Assembly: GCA_963732005.1 (NCBI GenBank)
Contig: CAVSXT010000003.1
Location: 1,302,001 to 1,366,000 of the forward strand
Reading direction: 5' to 3'
Length of the DNA stretch: 64,000 bases
Source of the DNA: JASLEW01 sp963732005
Lineage (GTDB): Bacteria; Acidobacteriota; Thermoanaerobaculia; Multivoradales; UBA5704
Below the pieces are notes generated by a model. The model was given only the letters and a program-made list of their open reading frames with translations. It was not told where the DNA came from and did not search any database. Below, piece by piece: positions 33,464 through 44,489 of the stretch. Numbering within the stretch: position 1 is the first letter of the stretch; each line of letters begins with the position of its first letter. Position numbers and translations under genes: made by a program.

Positions 33464-34815
33464 GCCGGGGCGTGCGCTCCACGTTTGCCGCCGACCTCGC
33501 CGGCCGCCTGGCGGAGCTCGCCGGCCAAGGCCTGGCGCGCTCGCTGCGCCCCGCCGCCGGCCTCGATTTCAGCTCCAACGACTATCTCGGCCTGGCGCGC
33601 GACCCGGAGCTGCGCGCCGGGCTGCTGTCGCGCCTCGCCGAGCTGCCGCCGGGCGAGCCGCTGGGCGCTCCGGCGTCACGTCTGCTGCGCGGCCACACCC
33701 GGCTGCACGCCGAGCTCGAGGGCCGGCTCGCCGCCTGGAAGGGGACGGAGGCCGCGCTGCTCTTCGCCAGCGGCTACCAGGCCAATCTCGGTCTGCTCAC
33801 CGCCCTGCTCGGGCCGCGCGACCGCGCCCTCTCCGACGCCCTCAACCATGCCAGCCTGATCGACGGCCTGCGCCTTTCCGGCTGCCGCAGGGTGGTGTTC
33901 CCGCACCTCGACCTGGCGGCGATCGAGCGCGAGCTGGCGCGGCCGCACCCCGCGGGGCGCACGTTCCTGGTGACCGAGTCGCTGTTCAGCATGGAGGGCG
34001 ACGCGGCGCCGCTCGACCGCTACGCCGAGCTGGCAGCGCGCCACGGCGCCGAGCTGATCGTCGACGACGCCCACGCCACCGGCCTCTACGGCGAGGAGCG
34101 CGGCTCGGGGTTGTGCGAGAGCTTCGGCGTCGAGCGGCGGGTGGCGGCGGTGGTCTCGACGCTGGGCAAGGCGGTGGGACTGTCGGGGGCCTTCGTCGCC
34201 GGCCCGCAGGTCCTCGTCGATTACCTGATCAACCGCTGCCGTCCCTTCGTCTTCAGCACCGCGCCGCCGCCCGTGCTGCTGCTGGCCCTCGCCGCCGCGC
34301 TCGACCTCGTGGCCGGCGAGCCGCGCCGCCGGCGGCGGGCGCTGATGCTCGCCGACCGGCTGCGCCGCCGCCTCACGGTGCTCGGCGTCGCGCGCCCGCC
34401 GGGCGACGGACCGATCGTGCCGCTCCTGCTCGGCGACAACGCCCGGGCGCTCGCCACCGCCGAGCGCCTCGCCGTGCAGGGCTTCGACGTCCGCGCCATC
34501 CGGCCGCCGACCGTGCCGCCGGGAACGGCCCGGCTACGGGTCTCGGTCCACGCCGACCACGCCGAGGCGGAGATCGATGCCCTGGCGGCAGCCCTCGCCG
34601 GCGCGCTTGGCGCCGATGCCGCGGCCGGCATCGCCAGCGCCACTGGCGCCGCCGGCATTGCCACGGTGGACAGCGAAGCCGGCGCCGGCATCGCCGCTGA
34701 TGCCGCCGCAGCCAGCGCCGCCGCGGTCGCGAGCCCCGATGGCGCCATCCCCGTCGTCGCTTCCATTCCGGCCCCTGTCGCCGTCGCCACTGCGGCCACG
34801 GGGGCCAAACCGTGA
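33460..34815 (+). CDS. bioF: 8-amino-7-oxononanoate synthase
   Basis: A PLP enzyme that condenses pimeloyl-thioester with alanine. Signatures: LDFSSNDYLGLA, APASRLLRGHTRLHAELE, DALNHASLIDGLRLSG, DDAHATGLYGE and the PLP lysine in STLGKAVGLSGAF. The domain ends near residue 385; about 65 further residues are Ala/Gly/Val-rich low complexity and not part of the family. The start is TTG 33460, overlapping the bioB stop (TTGA); GTG 33472 is possible. Confidence 0.93.
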   Translation: MSRGVRSTFAADLAGRLAELAGQGLARSLRPAAGLDFSSNDYLGLARDPELRAGLLSRLAELPPGEPLGAPASRLLRGHTRLHAELEGRLAAWKGTEAALLFASGYQANLGLLTALLGPRDRALSDALNHASLIDGLRLSGCRRVVFPHLDLAAIERELARPHPAGRTFLVTESLFSMEGDAAPLDRYAELAARHGAELIVDDAHATGLYGEERGSGLCESFGVERRVAAVVSTLGKAVGLSGAFVAGPQVLVDYLINRCRPFVFSTAPPPVLLLALAAALDLVAGEPRRRRRALMLADRLRRRLTVLGVARPPGDGPIVPLLLGDNARALATAERLAVQGFDVRAIRPPTVPPGTARLRVSVHADHAEAEIDALAAALAGALGADAAAGIASATGAAGIATVDSEAGAGIAADAAAASAAAVASPDGAIPVVASIPAPVAVATAATGAKP

Positions 34816-35768
34816 CGCTGGTCATCGTCGGTACCGGCACCGGCGTCGGCAAGACCCTGGTGGCCGCCACCGTCCTGGCGCGCTTCGGCGCCGAGATGCC
34901 GCTCGCCTACTGGAAGCCGGTGGCAACCGGGTCGCGCGACGAGCGCGACAGCGAGACGGTCGCGGCGCTCGCCGGAGATCGCGCCGTGATCCTGGCCGAG
35001 AGTTATCTGTTCCCGGAGCCGCTGTCGCCCCACCTCGCGGCCCGCCTGGCCGGCAGCCGCATCGACCCGGCGAAGGTGCTCGCGGACTTCGACCGCCACT
35101 GCGCCGCCCACGACGCCCTGGTCATCGAGATGGCCGGCGGCCTGCTGGTGCCGCTGACCAGCGGCGATGGCGATGAGGACGGGCCTGCCGGTCGCCCCGA
35201 CCCCGGCCCGGGCCGCCTTTCCGGCGCCGGTGCCGCCGCCAGCCTCGGTGCCGAAGCCGCCGGCGGCGGCCGCGGCTGGCCCTTTCGCGCCTCTCCGGCC
35301 GCGCCGCCGCCGGCCGCCTCCGCCCCGCCGGCCGCCCCTGCCGCTCGCCGTGCCACCCCTGCGACGGCCGCCACGGCCGCCGCCGGCTACCTCCAGTCCG
35401 ACCTGCTCGTGGACATGGCGCAGCGCTCCGCGCTCGCCTGCCTGCTGGTCGCTCACTCCGGTCTGGGCACCATCAACCACACGCTGCTCACTCTCGAAGC
35501 CCTCCGCACCCGCGGCCTCGCCGTCGCCGGCGTCGTGCTCGACGGCCCGCCCAACCGCGAGAACCGCCTGGCCATCCAGCGCCTCGGCCGCGTCGACGCC
35601 GTCTTCGAGGTGCCGCACGTAGCGCCGATCGACCGTCAGGAGGTGGCGGGGCTCGCCCGCTTCTTCGACCACGACGGCCGCTTGGCGCCGCTGCTATGGG
35701 TCGGCGGACCGCCGTCCCGGACCGCCGGTGGAGCCGCCGAGACGCCGCGCCGGGCCGCACCCGCATGA
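34812..35768 (+). CDS. bioD: dethiobiotin synthetase with low-complexity insertion
   Basis: A 318-residue ATPase that closes the ureido ring of dethiobiotin. The P-loop is VGTGTGVGKTLVAA; YWKPVATG and EPLSPHLAARLAG are substrate loops, VIEMAGGLLVPL the metal/ATP segment. Between this and the conserved YLQSDLLVDMA there are about 75 Gly/Ala/Pro-rich residues not found in ordinary BioD proteins (about 220 residues). GTG 34812 overlaps the bioF stop by four bases. Confidence 0.92.
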   Translation: MTLVIVGTGTGVGKTLVAATVLARFGAEMPLAYWKPVATGSRDERDSETVAALAGDRAVILAESYLFPEPLSPHLAARLAGSRIDPAKVLADFDRHCAAHDALVIEMAGGLLVPLTSGDGDEDGPAGRPDPGPGRLSGAGAAASLGAEAAGGGRGWPFRASPAAPPPAASAPPAAPAARRATPATAATAAAGYLQSDLLVDMAQRSALACLLVAHSGLGTINHTLLTLEALRTRGLAVAGVVLDGPPNRENRLAIQRLGRVDAVFEVPHVAPIDRQEVAGLARFFDHDGRLAPLLWVGGPPSRTAGGAAETPRRAAPA

Positions 35769-37162
35769 CGCCTCGGCCGTCCAGCGCTGCCGGTGCCACC
35801 AGCGCCGCCAACGCCACCAACGCCCCCGGCACCCCCGGCGCCGCCGGCACCGCCGGAGCCGATGCCTTGGGTTGGGTCGAGGCCGACCGCCGCCACGTCT
35901 GGCACCCCTACACCCAGATGCAGACGGCGCCGCCGCCGCTGCCGGTGGTGCGCGCCGAGGGCGTCTACCTCTATACCGCCGACGGCCGCCGCCTCCTCGA
36001 CGGCATCTCGTCGTGGTGGGTGAACATCCACGGCCACAACCACCCGCGCCTCAACCGCGCGCTCGCCGTCCAGGCCGAGCGCCTGGCGCAGGTGATCTTC
36101 GCCGGCCTGACGCACGAGCCGGCGGCACGCCTGGCGGCCGAGCTGGCGGCGCGCGCTCCCGGCCGCCTGCCCTGGGTGTTCTACACCGACGACGGCTCGA
36201 CCGCGGTCGAAGCGGCGCTCAAGATGGCCTACCAGCACTGGCGCCACCGCGGCGAGCCCGGGCGCACCCTGTTCGTCGCCTTCGACGACGCCTACCATGG
36301 CGACACCTTCGGCGCCATGGCGGCCGGCGGCGTCGCCGCTTTCCACGCCGCCTTCAGCGACCTCTTTTTCGCCGTGCGCCGCGCCCGCACGCCGCATTCG
36401 GCATCCCGCGGCTCGTCGTCGCCGCCGCTCGCCGAGCTGCTGGACCGCGAGGGGGACCGGGTGGCTGCCGTCATCCTCGAGCCGATGCTGCAGGGCGCCG
36501 GCGGCATGCTGGTGCAGACGCCGGATTTCCTGCGCGAGGTGCGCGAGCTCACCCGCCGCCACGGCGTGCCGCTGATCGCCGACGAGGTGATGACCGGATT
36601 CGGCCGCACCGGCCGCCTCTTTGCCTGCGAGCATGGCCCCATCGCACCCGACCTGCTGTGCCTGTCGAAGGCGCTGACCGGCGGCTACCTGCCGCTCGCG
36701 GCGACGCTGGCGAGCGACGAGATCTACCGCGCGTTCCTCTCCGAGGACCGCTCGCGCACCTTCTTTCACGGCCACTCCTTCACCGCCAACGCCCTGGCCT
36801 GCGCCGTGGCGCTCGAGAGCCTCGCGCTGTTCGAGGAGGAGGACCGCCTCGGCCGCGTCGCGCGCCTCGAGCGCCTGTTCGCCGGCCGCCTGGCAACCCT
36901 CGCCTCCCACCCGGCGGTCGCCGCCGTCCGCCACCTCGGCGGCATGGCGGCGCTCGAGCTGGCGCCGGCCGCCGGCGCGTCCGGCGCCGCCGGCGGCTAC
37001 CTCGACGACCTCGGCCCGCGCCTCGCCGCCCGCCTGCTGGACCGCGGCCTGCTGCTGCGCCCGCTCGGCAACGTGCTCTACCTGCTGCCGCCCTATGTCA
37101 TCGCAGACGCCGAGGCGGCGGCGGCCTTCGACGCCATCGCCGCCGTGCTCGACGAGCTCTAA
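35765..37162 (+). CDS. bioA: adenosylmethionine-8-amino-7-oxononanoate aminotransferase
   Basis: A 465-residue class III PLP aminotransferase that uses SAM as amino donor. It has HVWHPYTQMQ (after an Ala/Thr/Asn-rich start of about 35 residues), DGISSWWVNIHGHNHPRLN, YTDDGSTAVEAALKMA, YHGDTFGAM, the PLP-binding LIADEVMTGFGRTG and Lys in CLSKALTGGYLPL, and HGHSFTANALAC. This fills the last biotin step missing from the other three bio genes. ATG 35765 overlaps the bioD stop (ATGA). Confidence 0.94.
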   Translation: MTPRPSSAAGATSAANATNAPGTPGAAGTAGADALGWVEADRRHVWHPYTQMQTAPPPLPVVRAEGVYLYTADGRRLLDGISSWWVNIHGHNHPRLNRALAVQAERLAQVIFAGLTHEPAARLAAELAARAPGRLPWVFYTDDGSTAVEAALKMAYQHWRHRGEPGRTLFVAFDDAYHGDTFGAMAAGGVAAFHAAFSDLFFAVRRARTPHSASRGSSSPPLAELLDREGDRVAAVILEPMLQGAGGMLVQTPDFLREVRELTRRHGVPLIADEVMTGFGRTGRLFACEHGPIAPDLLCLSKALTGGYLPLAATLASDEIYRAFLSEDRSRTFFHGHSFTANALACAVALESLALFEEEDRLGRVARLERLFAGRLATLASHPAVAAVRHLGGMAALELAPAAGASGAAGGYLDDLGPRLAARLLDRGLLLRPLGNVLYLLPPYVIADAEAAAAFDAIAAVLDEL

Positions 37163-37183
37163 AACGAAACTGGCTGCCCCGCA

Positions 37184-39370
<2,187 letters not shown>

Positions 39371-39838
39371 TCAGCTTGCCCTCGGCCTCCTGACGCACCT
39401 CGAGGCGGTCGGCGAGCCGCGACACCGCGCCCAGGCCGGTGCCCAGGCCGCCGCGTTGCGCCAGCACGGCGGGGTCGATCGGCCCGCGGTCGTCGTGGCC
39501 GTCGAGCATGGCCTCCTCCAGGTCGTGGATCGGCGGCCCGACGTCGTACGCCAACACCGCCAGGGTCATGCCGGCGGCGGCGGAGCCCCCGACCTCGACG
39601 GCGATCTCGCCGCGCACGCCGTACTTGACGATGTTGGAGGCCAGCTCCGAGACCACGATCGCCACCTCGCCCGCCCGCCGTGGCGCGACGCCGTGCTGGC
39701 GCGCCAGCCGCCGCGCCTGATGGCGGGCGATCGCCACGTCGCCCCAGTCGTCGACCGCGACGCGCATGGTGGTCACCGCGGCGGCGGTTTCCAGCGCTTC
39801 CATGGTTCCTATGCTTGCCATCGCCAGCTCCTCGACCT

Positions 39839-40525
39839 TCACGACGCGGCCTCGGCGCCGCGGATCGGATGCAGTTGCTCGGTTTCGCGCAGGTGGACCT
39901 GCAGCGCGTCGCGCAGGCTGCGCAGGGTGCGGATGCCGGTCAGGTCGACGCCGATGTGGGTCAGGGTCTGCGCGATGCCCGGGTTGATGCCGCTGATGAT
40001 GCAATCGGCTCCCAACAGACGCACGGCCTTCGCCATCTTGATGAAGTGATCGGCGGTCTTGGTGTCCATCACGTCGATGCCGGTGATGTCGACGATGGCG
40101 GTGCGCGCCTGCTTGGCGATGATCGTTTCGAGAAGCGTCTCGGTCATGTCGGCGCTGCGCTGGCTGTCGACGATGCCGACCACCGGCAGGCAGATCACCC
40201 CCGACCAGACCTCGATGATCGGCGTCGAGAGGTCGCGGATGGCGGCCTGCTGCATCTCGATGGTGGCGAGCTTCGCCGCCAGCTCGCGGTTCGCCACCTC
40301 GGTGTTGGCCAGCGCCTCGCGCAGCTGCCGCTTGGCCTCGGCGAGCTCCTCGATGAAGATGGTGAAGGCGGTCTCGAGCTCCGAGAACGAGTCCGAGGTG
40401 CCGAGGCTGCGGAGCAGGCTGAGGCAGGAGTCGTAGTCCTCGATCGAGGCGTACGACAGCGCCTCGATGATGCGCATCAGGCGCGTCTCCTCGATGGCGA
40501 TGGCGCCCTCGCCGTCAGTTGCCAT
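39839..40525 (-). CDS. RsbR-like stressosome protein (STAS domain)
   Basis: A 228-residue protein with a helical N-terminal half (residues 1-95, coiled-coil-like EELAEAKRQLREALANTEVANREL) and a C-terminal STAS domain. The phosphorylatable Thr/Ser segment reads DITGIDVMDTKTADHF, and LLGADCIISGINPGIAQTL is typical of RsbR. In stressosomes RsbR sits with RsbS and is phosphorylated by RsbT. It overlaps the upstream gene by 11 bases. Confidence 0.88.
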   Translation of the reverse strand: MATDGEGAIAIEETRLMRIIEALSYASIEDYDSCLSLLRSLGTSDSFSELETAFTIFIEELAEAKRQLREALANTEVANRELAAKLATIEMQQAAIRDLSTPIIEVWSGVICLPVVGIVDSQRSADMTETLLETIIAKQARTAIVDITGIDVMDTKTADHFIKMAKAVRLLGADCIISGINPGIAQTLTHIGVDLTGIRTLRSLRDALQVHLRETEQLHPIRGAEAAS

Positions 40526-40964
40526 GGGCCGCTCCCTCCGCAGTCTTCGCCGCCACCGTGTCGAGCTCTCGCCGCCGCTCGTCGATCCAGGCGCGGGCCT
40601 CCGCCTCGGTGTCGGCGAAATGCAGCGGGATGCGATCCGCCTTGTTGGAGAACAGGTTGAGGGCGGTGAAGATGAGCTTGGCGATCACCCGCGCCTTGAT
40701 CGGCGCGCTGTAGCCGACCATGCCGCGCAGCGGCACCGTGGCCAGGGTGGTGGTCGCGTCCTTGCGCACCTCCGGATCGATGCGGTCGAGCTCCTTGAGG
40801 TCGATGAGGAAGAAGACCCGCTCCACGGTCTCGCCCCATTCCCGGTGCCGGCGGTTGATCTCCGAGCCCTCCTCCCAGGTTACGGCGCCGTGCAGCTTGA
40901 GAACGATGATGTCCGGCGGCTCGAAGTAGGTGATCTGATTGCCAATGTTCGGCTCGTAGGCCAT
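40515..40964 (-). CDS. SpoIIAA-like/STAS-related protein
   Basis: A 149-residue alpha/beta protein resembling the SpoIIAA-like fold: IIVLKLHGAVTWEEG, FFLIDLKELDRIDPEVRK, GMVGYSAPIKARVIAKLIF and a C-terminal FADTEAEARAWIDERR. No phosphoacceptor Ser motif is evident. AGGGAGG six bases before ATG 40964 sets the start. Location inside the rsb operon supports a signalling role. Confidence 0.65.
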   Translation of the reverse strand: MAYEPNIGNQITYFEPPDIIVLKLHGAVTWEEGSEINRRHREWGETVERVFFLIDLKELDRIDPEVRKDATTTLATVPLRGMVGYSAPIKARVIAKLIFTALNLFSNKADRIPLHFADTEAEARAWIDERRRELDTVAAKTAEGAAHGN

Positions 40965-40987
40965 GGTTTCCTCCCTAGCGAAAAACA

Positions 40988-41710
40988 TCAGGTTTGCGAT
41001 GCCGCCTTCGGGCCGGCGACGGGCGATGGGGCGGCGGCCGGCAGCTGGTGGCCGGCGCCCAGGCCCAGCACGACGGCGGTGGCGTCATCGTGCTGCCGGC
41101 CCCAGTCGTCGACGATGCGCCGCGCCACCGCCTCCGGGGGGCCGGGCAGGCAGGCGCGCAGGTTGCCGCGGCTCGACACGCCGTCGGTATGCAGGCAGTA
41201 GATGTCGCCGTTGCGCATCACGAACGGCATGGTGCGCACGGTGCGCAGGTTGTGGCCGACGATGCCCGCCAGGCAGAACAGCCCCGGCGGCTGGCCGGCA
41301 AGGCTCAGCACCTCGATGTTGCCGATGCCGCAGAACTCGCCGCGGCCGTCTTCCTCGAGCCGCAGCACGCCCATCGCGGCGCCGCGGGTCGAGCGCAGGT
41401 CGCGGTCGCAATGCCGCAGGATCTCGTCGAGCGGCAGCTGGCGGCGGTCGAGCACCGTGCGCACGGCGGCCTGCGCCGCCTCGCTGGCCTCCCTGCCGTG
41501 ACCCAGGCCGTCGATGACCGCCACCAGCAGCGCGGTGGTCTGCGGGGTCTGCGGGGTCTGCGGGGTCTGCGGGGTTTGCGGGGCCTGCCGGGGCTGGCCG
41601 CCGTCCGCCGGCCCGGCCGGCTCGCCCCGCCGGATCACGAAGGCGTCGCCGCACTCGACGAAACCCGGCAGCGGCCGGCTGTAGCCGCCGGCGACGATCG
41701 GCGGGCTCAT
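40988..41710 (-). CDS. PP2C/SpoIIE-type phosphatase, RsbX-like
   Basis: A 240-residue metal-dependent phosphatase. The metal Asp segment is VAVIDGLGHGREASEAA; CGIGNIEV, YCLHTDGVSS and DDATAVVLGL complete the fold. This short type resets RsbR/RsbS phosphorylation in stressosome systems. A (Pro-Gln-Thr) repeat in the N-terminal loop is coded by a 9-base tandem repeat. ATG 41710 overlaps the upstream RsbT stop by four bases. Confidence 0.85.
   Translation of the reverse strand: MSPPIVAGGYSRPLPGFVECGDAFVIRRGEPAGPADGGQPRQAPQTPQTPQTPQTPQTTALLVAVIDGLGHGREASEAAQAAVRTVLDRRQLPLDEILRHCDRDLRSTRGAAMGVLRLEEDGRGEFCGIGNIEVLSLAGQPPGLFCLAGIVGHNLRTVRTMPFVMRNGDIYCLHTDGVSSRGNLRACLPGPPEAVARRIVDDWGRQHDDATAVVLGLGAGHQLPAAAPSPVAGPKAASQT
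41537..41590. repeat. 9-bp tandem repeat inside the PP2C gene
   Basis: Four exact copies of GGTCTGCGG (41537-41572) are followed by two imperfect copies. On the coding strand they specify Pro-Gln-Thr repeats in a loop before the first catalytic Asp. Copy number can change without a frameshift. Confidence 0.9.
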
Positions 41711-42408
41711 CGCGCACCTCGAAAGACGCACGACACCCGCGTGCCGCGTCCGGGCCGGGTGTCGATGGCGAACTCGTCGACCAGCTTCTGCACCGCCACC
41801 AGGCCCTTGCCCAGGCCGCGCTCCGAGCGGTAGGTGCCGGCGAAGATGGCGTCGAGCTTGGCGGGCTCGATCCCCGTCCCCTGGTCGGCGGCGACGATCT
41901 CGAGGCGGGTCTCGCGGGCCTCCTGGCGGGAGTGCAGCTCGATCGTCCCGGTGCCGGCGTAGAACACGATGTTGCGGGCAAGCTCGGAGACCGCTGTCGC
42001 CACCTTGACCGAGGCGAACTTCGACAGGCCGATGCGCACCGCCTCCGACCACGCCTCGAGGCGGGCCGAGGCGATGTCCTTCTCGCTCTCGATGGCCAGG
42101 CGCTTGTCGGCGCCGGCGGCGCCGGCGAGCCCGGCGGTCAGCGGCGCGCCCGGCGCGCGGGCGGCGGCGGGCGGTCCGGCCAGCGCCAGCGCCCGCGCGC
42201 AGGCGGCGATCAGCTCGGCGCTCCGGCCCGGCGCGAACAGCCGCACCGAGCTCTCGAGCTCGGCCTGGATGGCCTGCCGGTCCTGGGTGGTGAGATGCTG
42301 CAGCGGCGCCCGCGCCATGCCGCCGAGGCGGCGGAAGATGCTGCGCTGTGTGATCTCGGAGATGGCGCCCTCGAGGATGGCGCCGATCTCGGTTTCGACG
42401 GTCCTCAT
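41707..42408 (-). CDS. RsbT-like serine kinase with N-terminal extension
   Basis: A 233-residue protein. The C-terminal half is an RsbT-type GHKL kinase: N-box AVSELARNIVFYAG, G1 ADQGTGIEPAKL and G2 RSERGLGKGLVAVQKLVDEF, with a C-terminal GRGTRVSCVF. RsbT proteins are about 133 residues; here about 95 extra residues (helical, ITQRSIFRRLGG) precede it, perhaps an added sensory or docking domain. It overlaps RsbS upstream and PP2C downstream by four bases each. Confidence 0.88.
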   Translation of the reverse strand: MRTVETEIGAILEGAISEITQRSIFRRLGGMARAPLQHLTTQDRQAIQAELESSVRLFAPGRSAELIAACARALALAGPPAAARAPGAPLTAGLAGAAGADKRLAIESEKDIASARLEAWSEAVRIGLSKFASVKVATAVSELARNIVFYAGTGTIELHSRQEARETRLEIVAADQGTGIEPAKLDAIFAGTYRSERGLGKGLVAVQKLVDEFAIDTRPGRGTRVSCVFRGAR

Positions 42409-42773
42409 GGCCGCAGCTCGAGCTTTTCCAGGGCGGCGTCGAGGTTCAGCGCGGTCGATACCGCGTCCAGCTCGACTCCCATCTCGACCAGGGTCATGGC
42501 CACCGCCGGCCGGATGCCGACCATGTAGCAGGCGGCGCCCATGAACCGGACCGACTTGCCGATGTCGTTGAGAATGCGGGTGATATAGCTGTCGATGACC
42601 TCCACCCAGGAAACGTCCAGGATGACGCCCTTGATGGCAAGGGAGCGCACGCGCTCCATCAGCGCGGTCTTCAGCTCGAGCGCCAGCCGGTCGTGGAGCT
42701 CGGTCTGGATGCTCACCAGCAGGCAGCCGCGGATCTGGATGATCGGCACCTGCTGTTCGTCGTTCCGCTTCAT
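42405..42773 (-). CDS. RsbS-like STAS stressosome scaffold
   Basis: A 122-residue STAS protein. VPIIQIRGCLLVSIQTELHD and the phosphoacceptor-Ser segment VSWVEVIDSYITRIL are diagnostic of RsbS; GIRPAVAMTLVEMGVEL completes the fold. It is the first gene of the six-gene operon. Phosphorylation by RsbT would release the kinase to activate the phosphatase. Confidence 0.9.
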   Translation of the reverse strand: MKRNDEQQVPIIQIRGCLLVSIQTELHDRLALELKTALMERVRSLAIKGVILDVSWVEVIDSYITRILNDIGKSVRFMGAACYMVGIRPAVAMTLVEMGVELDAVSTALNLDAALEKLELRP

Positions 42774-42987
42774 CGCCTGCGCGCGCTCCTCCCCCGGGCC
42801 AGCAATGAGGCCGGGCGCGGAGGACGGCCCTACCGTCGCCCCGGCGCTCGACCTACCTGCACGGGCTGGACTTTTAGCATGTTCAATGCTGCGAGTCCAA
42901 AGACTTGCCGTTTGTGCGGCTCTGCTAAGAAGGTGCTCGCCGGCCCGTGGAACGCGCCGCCGGCGCCGCCGGAGGTTTCGGGACTGC

Positions 42988-42996
42988 TGGTATGCT
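42988..42996 (+). promoter_or_regulatory. possible extended -10 promoter of the RsbU-like gene
   Basis: TGGTATGCT matches an extended -10 (TGnTATnnT) and lies 18 bases before the TTG start at 43015. No good -35 is seen, as is usual for extended -10 promoters. Position-based prediction. Confidence 0.3.
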
Positions 42997-43014
42997 GGGA
43001 TGGGAGGAGGATTC

Positions 43015-44307
43015 TTGGCGACGGCGACCGAAGAGCGGCCGGTGAACTACCGGACGCTGATGAAGAAAGTCGAGCACCTGGTGGCGAGCCTGGGCCGCGC
43101 CGAGGACGAGGGCTCGACCATCCAGTCGCTGATCGAGACGATCATCGCCAACTTCCGCGACGAGCTGGGGATCTACGGCGGCCGGCTCTACCGGCGGCGC
43201 GGCGCTTTTTACGTGCTGCAGGGGATCTTCGGCGACGCCAAGGAGGTGCCGCGGGGGCTGAAGGTGCCGGTCACCTACCCGCCGGTCGAGCTGCTGATCG
43301 AGGACGGCGCGGTCTACATGGAGGCCGACGACCCGCGCATCGACAAGAGTCTCGAGGACCTGCTCGGGGTGCAGCGGTTCGCCGCCATCGAGGTGGGCGA
43401 CGGGGAGTACATCCTGGCCTTCAACGTCGGGGCCGGCCCCAGCCGCGAGGACCGCGAGGACCTGCTGTTCTCGCTCGGCATCGTGCGCCACAGCGTCAAC
43501 CAGCAGCTGCGGCGCGAGCGGATGGAGGGGATCTTCGAGGAGGCGCGCAAGATCCAGGCCTCGATCCTGCCGCGGCGGGTGCCGGCCTACGGCGACTTCG
43601 ACATCTATGGCCGTTCCGATCCGATGGAGAGCGTGGGCGGCGACTTCTTCGACTACATCCCGGTGACCGACAAGATCCTCGGCCTGGCGATCGCCGACGT
43701 CTCCGGCCACGGCCTGCCCGCCGCGCTGCAGGTGCGCGACATCTACATGGGGTTGCGGATGGGTCTGGCGCGCGACTTCAAGATCGTGCGCACGGTGGAG
43801 CGCATGAACCGGATCATCCACCGCAGCACGCTGACCAGCCGTTTCGTTTCGATGTTCTACGGCGAGCTGGAGCTCAACGGCGTCTTCATCTACGTCAACG
43901 CCGGCCATCCGCCGCCGTTCCATCTCGCGGCCGGTGGCGAGGTCACCCACCTGGAGGCCGGCGGGCCGGTGTTGGGGCCGCTCGCCGAGGCGAGCTACGA
44001 GCGCGGTTTCGTGATCATGAAGCCCGGCGACATGCTGGTGTTCTACACCGACGGCATCGTCGAGACCCGTGGCCGGGCGGGAGGCGAGGGTCCGCTCGAG
44101 GAGTACGGTCTGGCCCGGCTGCTGGCGGTGGTGCGCGAGCACCACGGGCGGTCCTCGCAGGCGGTGGTGGAGGCGATCTTCGCCGACGTGGAGGTCTGGG
44201 GTCTCGGCGAGCCCGCCGCCGACGACCGCACCCTGATGATCGTCTCCTCGCCCACCGAGGAGAAGAGCGTCACCGCGGCCTTCCCGCGCCCGATCGGTTT
44301 GATCTGA
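43015..44307 (+). CDS. GAF-like/PP2C SpoIIE phosphatase, RsbU-like
   Basis: A 430-residue protein. Residues about 10-165 form a GAF-like sensor (ETIIANFRDELGIYGGRLYRR, YILAFNVGAG), followed by a helix with EEARKIQASILPRR, then a PP2C domain: DPMESVGGDFFDY, LAIADVSGHGLPAALQ, YVNAGHPPPFHL, LVFYTDGIVETRG and ADDRTLMIV. RsbU-type proteins dephosphorylate an anti-anti-sigma factor when switched on. TTG 43015 has GGAGGAGG four bases upstream; ATG 43000 is in frame. It is divergent from the rsb operon, separated by 241 bases. Confidence 0.87.
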   Translation: MATATEERPVNYRTLMKKVEHLVASLGRAEDEGSTIQSLIETIIANFRDELGIYGGRLYRRRGAFYVLQGIFGDAKEVPRGLKVPVTYPPVELLIEDGAVYMEADDPRIDKSLEDLLGVQRFAAIEVGDGEYILAFNVGAGPSREDREDLLFSLGIVRHSVNQQLRRERMEGIFEEARKIQASILPRRVPAYGDFDIYGRSDPMESVGGDFFDYIPVTDKILGLAIADVSGHGLPAALQVRDIYMGLRMGLARDFKIVRTVERMNRIIHRSTLTSRFVSMFYGELELNGVFIYVNAGHPPPFHLAAGGEVTHLEAGGPVLGPLAEASYERGFVIMKPGDMLVFYTDGIVETRGRAGGEGPLEEYGLARLLAVVREHHGRSSQAVVEAIFADVEVWGLGEPAADDRTLMIVSSPTEEKSVTAAFPRPIGLI

Positions 44308-44489
44308 GGGCGCATCGGTCAGGCGTCGCCGTCACCCCAGACCGGGTCGCCTGACCCTCGCGGCGCCCTGGAAATCCAGGTCCGTCGACCACACGGCTGC
44401 AATTCCCGCCCTGGCAGCTGCACTGTCAGGAGGAGAGACCCGGGCGCCAGCCGCTGGTGGGTGACGCGACATTCGCCGGAGGGAAGGTC

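Noticed and set aside
41537..41590. CRISPR-like array
   Set aside because: Nine-base direct tandem repeats with no spacers inside a coding region; no CRISPR repeat or cas gene is present in the window.
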